DNA of 64,000 bases from Burkholderiaceae bacterium (lineage in GTDB: Bacteria > Pseudomonadota > Gammaproteobacteria > Burkholderiales > Burkholderiaceae_C): contig JAUYTN010000025.1 of assembly GCA_030695205.1 (NCBI GenBank), positions 212,107-276,106 of the forward strand, given 5' to 3'. Position 1 is the first letter of the stretch. Every line of letters starts with the position of its first letter. Shown here one piece after another: positions 57,804 through 64,000 of this stretch. The position numbers and the translations under genes are program-made. The notes below the pieces were generated by a model. That model worked only from the letters and a program-made list of their open reading frames with translations, was not told where the DNA came from and searched no databases.

Positions 57804-59756
57804 TCGTCTTCTCGCTTTGCGATGCGGTAGTGAAGGCCAGAAATAGCGTAACCCACTGGATCTGTGAGCGCACGGCTTGGCAAGCTGATCGAGTGAGAAA
57901 TACTTTGCAAATGATGCGTTGGCCCCACCTGATTGTTTGAAGCTGAAAACCAGCCTCGACCCGCTTTCAATGGAACCTCATTGAAGAGGGTTCGAAAAAC
58001 CGATTTTTCATTGGCTGCTACCTGCGCCTGCTCCATTTCCCGCGCTCTATTGAGCGCAATAGCGCGGCGAAGCCTTGTGGGTGGTCGCAACTCCTGCAAC
58101 CTGGGCAAGTGATCATTGGCCGTGCTGCGTTGTTCAAGAACGGCATACAACTCCGCAAGAAGCTCCTTTTCGGGCGAACCGACTGTTTCCTGCCGCGCTT
58201 GTAACGCCTCCATCGTGGCATGTTCGTAGTCACGGCCCACTTCCTCAACCAACAACGAGAACACCCACCCGAAACTCCGCTCGCGGGCATTGCTCGTTTG
58301 CAGCAACGATAGCGTCAACGACAACAGCAGTTCCTCTGAAATGACATACCCAAGCAGCCGACGAGCTAGAAACTTGAAATCCTGCTGATCGAAGGTATCC
58401 AGCACTTCTGGAGAAAACGCCAGCGACTTCATGCCCCTGATATTCAAGTGACGGATCAGGCCAGAACAGGCCACCGCGAGTTGCCTTTCCGGTGCAACCA
58501 ACCACTGTGTGATGAACACCTGCAACCCTTGCTTGTCGTTCGCAATTTGCATGATGGTCAAACAGCTCAATCAAGGGCTTCTCATGCAAGTTTGAGTCCC
58601 CGTGCTGGATAACCCACATACGCAAGCAGTCCATTACCAGCGGTCGATGTTCAGGCGTTGAATAAAGCCCCTGTAGAACCCAATCGAAGTGGTCAATCGC
58701 GTCCTTTCTTGTCGGAGAAAGGCTGATGAGTGAGCCCAGCAAGGACTTGTAGTACGGGGACGAAACGGGAAAATCTCGTTGATTTATGAACAGAAAATAA
58801 GCCACGGCAGCCAACGTGTGGTCATCAGGTACAGATGCCTGTCGCACAAGTTCGGACATCAGCCGCTCGTCTTTCAGCGCGGCATGAGCCACAGCACGTA
58901 TCGCAGCCTGCTGAATCTCGGAGGAAGCTGCAATGGTCTTATCCGTCAGGACTGCAATGCAACTGCTCAGCTCAGGTTCATTCAATTGGAGAACTTGTAT
59001 CGCGCGGCCCAGCGTCCACAATGCGGCCCCCGCAATCAACGGGTCAAGGTGCTGGGCATCCTCTCTGGCCTTCTCCAGTACAAGGGTCTGTTGATCTGTG
59101 TGCATCAGTGCCTGCAAAGCCGTGCCGTACAGGTTTTGCATGGCCTCCGACATCCTGCCTCTGGCGATGCGCCAGATTTCCCAGGCAAGCGATGGTGCTG
59201 AACGCAGGCGGCTCTCTATTGCACTGAAGATCATCCCTCTTGCCATGTCACGCTTTGTGGACTCGTACTGAGCATCAATTAGTGCCACGACATCGCCAGC
59301 ATCGATGTCCGAAATGTGCGGCAGCCCTGCTTCCACAAGATGCAGATAGTCAAAAACATCCAGTTTGTGATGCTGCTGAGCTTTGATTGCCCGAGCAGCC
59401 TCCCAAAGCACATTCACGCTCTGACAAGCTAAACCCAATAAACGCCCAGATGCCAAATCAGAATGCCCAATCTCATGTCGCCACAGCTGGTATGCCGCCT
59501 CAAACAGCGCATCTGCACGGCTCAAAGGCATCATTTGCTGGAAAGTGGCCAGTGCCGCGCAGTGGTTACGGGCTTCCAGATTGGCAAACTCGATTTGACC
59601 GTCAACGCAACGCCACAGCGGGTTGGATTCAGCCGGTTCTTCATCCGCGTTACCGAATGGGCCGAAGGTCAGGTCTTTGCTTTCCCGCTGATGCAATGCC
59701 AAAGCTGCATCCAAGACGGCTTGTGGAATGGTTGGTTCTGCGGATGGGATTCTCAT
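57800..59756 (-). pseudogene. Large helical-repeat protein gene, frameshifted (partner of nuclease-like gene)
   Basis: The frame opened at ATG 59756 (MRIPSAEPTIPQAVLDAALA) is convincing for about 395 residues to EKPLIELF near 58562, then continues out of frame to 58245. A second frame (TTG 58570 or ATG 58552, MQIANDKQGLQVFITQWLVA) carries the natural continuation to the stop at 57800. Removing one base from the AAA run at 58560-58562 joins them into one 651-codon gene reading ...EKPLIELLTIMQIANDK. The protein looks all-helical (HEAT-like), with no recognised catalytic motif. If the shift is real the gene is broken or two-part; otherwise it is a sequencing error. Coupled by ATGA to the nuclease-like gene. 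Confidence 0.7.
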
Positions 59757-59865
59757 GTATCGACCTCAGTTGGCTCACTGGCCATTTGAAAGATCCAATT
59801 GGCAAAACCACAGATGAAGCGCCAACTCCCGCTCACAGAAAACCGTGAAGCCGCCCATCATGCCT

Positions 59866-60285
59866 TCACACCAGCAGCGCTCTGAGCCAATCGGGCAGTG
59901 GCGCGGCTTTTTGTGCTGGGAAGTTCACCCAAATGGTGGTGGCCCCCCCGGCGGCATATACCGTGTCGGGGTCGTCGGTGCGGGCCAGGGTGCACCAGCT
60001 CTCAAAGGTGGTGCGTGCCGGGTCGCTCACGTACATGCGGGCGCGCACGGTGCCGGGGTATTCCAACTGTTTGTAAAAATTGCAAAAGGCGTTGACGATG
60101 ACCGGCCCCTCGCCGCTGGCGTCTGGCGGGCAGCCTACGCTGTGCATCCACTCCACCCGGATGGTTTCCAGGTAACGAAAGTAGACCGTGTTGTTCACAT
60201 GGCCCATGGCGTCCATGTCGCCCCAGCGGATGGGAATGTTCATTTCGAACACCAGTTTCTTTTGCTCAGGCAGCTCGATTCGCAT
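59866..60285 (-). CDS. Acyl-CoA thioesterase (hotdog fold)
   Basis: The protein has 139 residues from ATG 60285. The 4HBT-family motif RWGDMDAMGHVNNTVYFRYL contains the catalytic aspartate and the HVNN signature. Substrate not determinable; a general acyl-CoA thioesterase role is likely. It follows the transporter and SDR genes in the same direction and probably ends their operon. The lower-GC nuclease block begins 109 bases downstream. Confidence 0.9.
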   Translation of the reverse strand: MRIELPEQKKLVFEMNIPIRWGDMDAMGHVNNTVYFRYLETIRVEWMHSVGCPPDASGEGPVIVNAFCNFYKQLEYPGTVRARMYVSDPARTTFESWCTLARTDDPDTVYAAGGATTIWVNFPAQKAAPLPDWLRALLV

Positions 60286-60309
60286 GGTTGGTGTCAGTCC
60301 TTCAAAGGT

Positions 60310-61392
60310 TCAGCGGTGCGCCCGGATGGACGACAGAATGCCCAGCACAAACAGCCCGCAGGCCAGCCACTGTGCGGCCACAGGCCACTGCCCGCTCCAC
60401 ACAAACGCATAGGCCACGCCAAACACGGTTTCACTGACGATGAGCTGGCCCGCCAGGCTGGGGCTAAGGCGGCGGCTGGCCAGGTTCCAGGCCACCGAGG
60501 CCACCCAGGCCGCCCCAATGCCCGTGACCACACACACCGCCACAAACAGGCCCCAGCCCTCGCGCTGACTCAGCACAGCCAGCGGCGTGCCCAGCACCAG
60601 CCACAGGCCCAGTGCCCCCACACCAGCGGCCACACCCATCCAGGTGGCCCAGTGCCACACCGGCACCTCGGGGTGGCGCTTGAGCCAGGCGGCATTGAGC
60701 AGCGCAAACGCCGTCCAGCTGACCATGGCCGCTGCGGCGCAGGCCACGCCCAGCCACAGGCTGACGGGCTCGCCCAGCCGGGAATCGTCTGGCAGGCGCA
60801 GCAAAATTGCCAGCCCTGCCGCGGTGAGCAACAAGCCGGGCACCAGGGCCGCCCAGCGCAAGCCCACCGGCTTGCCCAGCAGCATGACCCACACCGGAAT
60901 GGTGCCAATGATGAGCGTGGGCAACACCGGCCCGGCCTGGCCAATGGCCAGCACCAGCAACAGGTAGTAGCCGGTGTAGCCCAGCACGCTCAGACCCAGC
61001 GCCGCACCGGCCTGCGCCAGGGTGGGCAAGCGCAGCCCCCGGCCCAACAGGCCAGGCACCAGCAACAGCAGCAACGAAAAAAGCCCGCAGGCCACAAAAC
61101 GGCCCACCGCCAGATCGACCGCACCAAATTGAGGCACCACCTCGGGTGCCACAAACACCATGCCCCACAGCGCCCCGGCGGCCAGGCCCGCCAGGATGCC
61201 GCCCAACCAACCGTCGGCACGCGCAGGCGTCCGCAGTGGCGCGGGTGGTACCGGCAAGGGCAGGGCCCCCACTGCAGCGGCAGGCAATGGGCTTACCACC
61301 CCAGAGGCCGTGTCCCCAGGCGCCGGGTCTGGTGCCTGCTGAAGTGCTCCCTGAGCTACCCGGTGGGATGCCGCCTCAGATACCAAAGCCAT
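60310..61392 (-). CDS. EamA/DMT-family transporter with long N-terminal extension
   Basis: The protein has 360 residues from ATG 61392, a start inside the 3' end of the SDR gene (17-base overlap). About ten membrane segments form two EamA repeats after a ~60-residue Pro/Ala-rich hydrophilic N-terminus: GILAGLAAGALWGMVFVAPE begins the first, SWTAFALLNAAWLKRHPEVP the second. A shorter start could exist near ADGWLGGILAG (a codon for Val/Leu), which would remove most of the extension. Substrate unknown. Confidence 0.82.
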   Translation of the reverse strand: MALVSEAASHRVAQGALQQAPDPAPGDTASGVVSPLPAAAVGALPLPVPPAPLRTPARADGWLGGILAGLAAGALWGMVFVAPEVVPQFGAVDLAVGRFVACGLFSLLLLLVPGLLGRGLRLPTLAQAGAALGLSVLGYTGYYLLLVLAIGQAGPVLPTLIIGTIPVWVMLLGKPVGLRWAALVPGLLLTAAGLAILLRLPDDSRLGEPVSLWLGVACAAAAMVSWTAFALLNAAWLKRHPEVPVWHWATWMGVAAGVGALGLWLVLGTPLAVLSQREGWGLFVAVCVVTGIGAAWVASVAWNLASRRLSPSLAGQLIVSETVFGVAYAFVWSGQWPVAAQWLACGLFVLGILSSIRAHR

Positions 61393-62158
61393 CGTCGGCC
61401 GCAATCACGGCACCATTCACAAAGTGACTCTCGTTGCTGGCCAGCATGACCAACAACGCATCCAGGTCCTGAGGATGGCCAATGCGTTTGCGCGGCAGCA
61501 TGTTCACCAGCTTTTGACCCTGCTCGGTTTGCCAGTGGTGGTGGTTGATTTCGGTATCGATGTAACCAGGGCAAATGGCGTTGACGTTGATGCCGTATTT
61601 GCCCCACTCCACCGCCATGGCCTTGGTCATGTGCACCACAGCGGCCTTGCTCATGCAGTACACCCCAATTTGCGGCAACACCTTCAACCCCGCCATGCTG
61701 GCGATGTTGATGATGCGCCCGCCGGTGTAGCTGCCCGGCGCCTCGCCCTTGGCGCGGGCCAGCATGCGTTTGCCCACCTCTTGCGCCACAAAAAAGGCAC
61801 CGCGCACGTTGGTGTCAAACACAAAGTCAAAGTCGTCTTCCTGCACATCCACCAGGCGCTGGGTGGTGCTGACGCCAGAGTTGTTGACCAGAATGTCAAG
61901 GCTGCCCATTTCAGTTTCGGCGTGGGCCACAGCGGCGCGGATGGAGTCCCGGTCGGTCACATCCAGCTCCACCACATGGGCGTCGCCGCCCTCACCTTCA
62001 ATCTCCACCAGCAGCTCGCGCAGCTTGTCCACCCGGCGGCTGGCCAGCACCACCCCGGCCCCGGCACGGGCCAGTGTGCGCGCAAACTGCGCCCCCAGCC
62101 CGCTGGAGGCGCCCGTCACCATGGCCACCCGTCCGGCCAAATCCATGCTGTATGCCAT
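61376..62158 (-). CDS. SDR-family oxidoreductase
   Basis: Short-chain dehydrogenase of 260 residues from ATG 62158 with AGGAG upstream. The cofactor site is VTGASSGLGAQFARTLARAG, the NNSG motif is DILVNNSGVSTTQRLVDV, and the catalytic triad region has IINIASMAGL and YCMSK. The C-terminus is DDGFGI. Divergent from the ETF-QO gene across a region with a GAACG-type inverted repeat. Substrate unknown; fatty or aromatic acid metabolism is plausible from context. Confidence 0.9.
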   Translation of the reverse strand: MAYSMDLAGRVAMVTGASSGLGAQFARTLARAGAGVVLASRRVDKLRELLVEIEGEGGDAHVVELDVTDRDSIRAAVAHAETEMGSLDILVNNSGVSTTQRLVDVQEDDFDFVFDTNVRGAFFVAQEVGKRMLARAKGEAPGSYTGGRIINIASMAGLKVLPQIGVYCMSKAAVVHMTKAMAVEWGKYGINVNAICPGYIDTEINHHHWQTEQGQKLVNMLPRKRIGHPQDLDALLVMLASNESHFVNGAVIAADDGFGI

Positions 62159-62202
62159 TAGAGACTCCTGTTCAATCGCGCAAAAACGCGCATCCAAAAA
62201 AA

Positions 62203-62214
62203 GAACGACCGTTC
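62203..62214. promoter_or_regulatory. Inverted repeat GAACG-AC-CGTTC in divergent promoter
   Basis: Twelve-base palindrome in the 180-base region between the SDR and ETF-QO genes. It resembles operators of TetR-type fatty-acid regulators (GAACG/CGTTC half sites). No regulator gene is adjacent. Confidence 0.5.
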
Positions 62215-62338
62215 GATTGTGCCGCAGGCACCACTAAAATCGCCCGGCGCCATCCACTGCATCAAACTTGCGCCGCAGCCTCTGGCCAGATTGCCACACC
62301 GTCACGTTCAACCTCCCGACAAAGAGAGAGACCCCACC

Positions 62339-64000
62339 ATGACCCCAGCAGAAATTCTCGATCAGTTTGGCCCCCGCGAAGCCATGGAGTACGACGTGGT
62401 CGTGGTCGGTGGTGGCCCTGCGGGCTTGGCCACCGCCATCCGCCTCAAACAACTGGCCGCTGACAAGGGCGGCGAGGTGTCGGTGGTGGTACTGGAAAAA
62501 GGTTCGGAGCCTGGCGCCCACATTTTGTCGGGTGCGGTGATGGACCCGATCGCCCTGACAGAGCTGTTCCCCAACTGGAAGGAGCTGGGCGCGCCGCTGA
62601 ACCAGCCTGTGACCGGCGACGACGTGCTGTTTTTGTCCGAATCGGGCACCCGCCGCACGCCCGATGCCTTGGTGCCCGACTGCTTCCACAACGAGGGCAA
62701 CTACGTCATCAGCCTGGGGGCGCTGACCAAGTGGCTGGGCGAGCAGGCCGAGGGCCTGGGCGTGGAAATTTTCCCCGGCTTTGCGGCGGCCGATGTGCTG
62801 TATCACGAAGACGGCTCGGTCAAAGGCATCGCCACCGGCAACATGGGTGTGGGCAAGGACGGCGAGCCCACCGAGAACTTCCAGCTGGGCATGGAGCTGC
62901 ATGCCAAGTACACCGTGTTTGCCGAAGGCGCCCGTGGCCACCTGGGCAAGCAAGTGATTGGCCGCTTCAAGCTCGACGAGGGCAAAGACCCGCAGGGTTA
63001 CGGCATCGGCATCAAAGAACTGTGGGAAGTACCTGCGGCACAAGCCCAGCCAGGCAAGGTGGTGCACACCGCCGGCTGGCCCATGGACAACCACACCTAC
63101 GGCGGTGGTTTCCTGTACCACCTGGAGGGCAACAAGGTGACGCTGGGTTTTGTGGTGGGGCTGGACTACACCAACCCCTGGCTCAGTCCCTTTGAGGAAA
63201 TGCAACGCTGGAAAACTCACCCAGCCATTCGCTCGCACATCGAAGGCGGTAAACGCCTGGGGTATGGCGCACGGGCCATCACCGTGGGGGGTATTTTGAG
63301 CTTGCCCAAAACGGTGTTCCCCGGTGGGGCACTGGTGGGCTGCGACGCGGGCTTTTTGAACGCCTCGCGCATCAAGGGCAGCCATGCGGCCATCAAGAGC
63401 GGCATGCTGTGTGCGGATGCGGCGTTTGAGGCCTTGTCCAATGGCCGCCAGCACGATGAGCTGACCGCCTACCCGGCTGCGTTCGAGCAAAGCTGGCTGC
63501 ACCAGGAGCTGCTGGCATCCAAGAACTTCAAGGCCTGGTTCAAAAAAGGCAACACCGTGGGTGCGCTGATGACGGGCATAGAGCAGTGGCTGTTGCCCAA
63601 GCTGGGTATGAAGGTGCCGCCGTGGACGCTGCACCGCACCCACGCCGACCACACCTACCTCAAGCCAGCGGCCGAAATGCCCCAGATCAGCTACCCCAAG
63701 CCAGATGGCAAACTGACCTTTGACCGCTTGAGCAGCGTGTTCGTGAGCAACACCAACCACGAAGAACAGCAGCCCGCCCACCTGACGCTGAAAGACGCCA
63801 GCGTGCCTGTGAGCATCAACCTGGCCAAATTTGCGGGCCCCGAGAGCCGCTACTGCCCGGCCGGGGTGTACGAGTACGTGCCCGACACCGCCAAGGGCGG
63901 GGACGCCCAGCGCTTGCAGATCAATGCGCAAAACTGTGTGCACTGCAAAACCTGCGACATCAAAGACCCCACGCAAAACATCGTCTGGGTCACGCCCGAA
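62339..64000 (+). CDS. Electron transfer flavoprotein-ubiquinone oxidoreductase, 3' partial
   Basis: Membrane-associated flavo-iron-sulfur protein that passes electrons from acyl-CoA dehydrogenases via ETF to ubiquinone. From ATG 62339 the frame stays open for 554 codons to the right edge, so only the last few residues are missing. FAD site VVVVGGGPAGLATAIRLKQL. Conserved blocks: VLEKGSEPGAHILSGAVMDP, FAEGARGHLGKQVIGRF and GCDAGFLNASRIKGSHAAIK. The C-terminal [4Fe-4S] cysteines are in NCVHCKTCDIKDPTQNI, preceded by YCPAGVYEY. It would serve the acyl-CoA dehydrogenase at 33342 and others. Confidence 0.96.
   Translation, partial: MTPAEILDQFGPREAMEYDVVVVGGGPAGLATAIRLKQLAADKGGEVSVVVLEKGSEPGAHILSGAVMDPIALTELFPNWKELGAPLNQPVTGDDVLFLSESGTRRTPDALVPDCFHNEGNYVISLGALTKWLGEQAEGLGVEIFPGFAAADVLYHEDGSVKGIATGNMGVGKDGEPTENFQLGMELHAKYTVFAEGARGHLGKQVIGRFKLDEGKDPQGYGIGIKELWEVPAAQAQPGKVVHTAGWPMDNHTYGGGFLYHLEGNKVTLGFVVGLDYTNPWLSPFEEMQRWKTHPAIRSHIEGGKRLGYGARAITVGGILSLPKTVFPGGALVGCDAGFLNASRIKGSHAAIKSGMLCADAAFEALSNGRQHDELTAYPAAFEQSWLHQELLASKNFKAWFKKGNTVGALMTGIEQWLLPKLGMKVPPWTLHRTHADHTYLKPAAEMPQISYPKPDGKLTFDRLSSVFVSNTNHEEQQPAHLTLKDASVPVSINLAKFAGPESRYCPAGVYEYVPDTAKGGDAQRLQINAQNCVHCKTCDIKDPTQNIVWVTPE

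Noticed and set aside
59845..61449. 534-codon plus-strand open frame across the thioesterase and transporter genes
   Set aside because: Gln/His/Pro-rich shadow; both minus-strand genes have good family motifs.

Overview
The window is 64 kb of high-GC chromosome from a betaproteobacterium, most likely a member of the Comamonadaceae (Burkholderiales). The evidence is the gene order gyrA-serC-pheA-tyrA-aroA/cmk fusion-rpsA-ihfB-lapA-lapB, a tmRNA with the tag ANDERFALAA, a LexA-type imuA-imuB-dnaE2 cassette, and short AT-rich dispersed repeats of a kind I associate with this family. No rRNA or ordinary tRNA gene was seen; the only RNA gene is tmRNA. The genus cannot be fixed from sequence alone.

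Layout: (1) 1-7.6 kb: a partial alkyltransferase gene (ogt), an EamA transporter, then the SOS mutasome imuA-imuB-dnaE2 behind a perfect LexA box. (2) 7.7-15.8 kb, minus strand: a TRAP transporter (dctP-Q-M) and an aromatic catabolic operon (metallo-beta-lactamase-fold protein, VOC protein, FAD ring hydroxylase, DUF2783 protein, fumarylacetoacetase). (3) 16.0-21.6 kb, plus strand: a three-subunit 2-oxoacid:acceptor oxidoreductase with a GltD-like iron-sulfur flavoprotein, and an IclR regulator. (4) 21.7-35.8 kb: a hemerythrin gene, then a CoA-dependent aromatic acid (probably hydroxycinnamate) beta-oxidation cluster: crotonase, feruloyl-CoA synthetase type ligase, thiolase, SDR, thioesterase, a branched-chain-type ABC importer with fused permease and ATPase, a large acyl-CoA dehydrogenase and a MarR regulator.

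(5) 36.0-50.9 kb is housekeeping: ssrA, gph-ubiG, ompA, gyrA, the serine and aromatic amino acid operon, rpsA, ihfB and the LPS-control pair lapA-lapB. (6) 50.9-56.0 kb: succinyl-CoA:3-ketoacid CoA-transferase with a PAS-LuxR regulator, a carboxymuconolactone decarboxylase-like gene, acuR-acuI and an AhpD-fold gene. (7) 56.0-59.8 kb: a lower-GC two-gene block (helical-repeat protein, frameshifted, plus a PD-(D/E)XK-like nuclease protein) that looks horizontally acquired and could be an undescribed defence system. (8) 59.9-64 kb: thioesterase, EamA transporter and SDR, divergent from ETF-ubiquinone oxidoreductase, which runs off the right edge.

Working together, regions 2-4 take up aromatic acids (TRAP and ABC importers), activate and shorten side chains, hydroxylate and open rings, and pass products to central metabolism. 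Acyl-CoA dehydrogenase electrons could reach the quinone pool through the ETF-QO, and acetoacetate from fumarylacetoacetase could be activated by the CoA-transferase. A shared GGGTAAAC motif lies in three intergenic regions of regions 2-4, suggesting common control.
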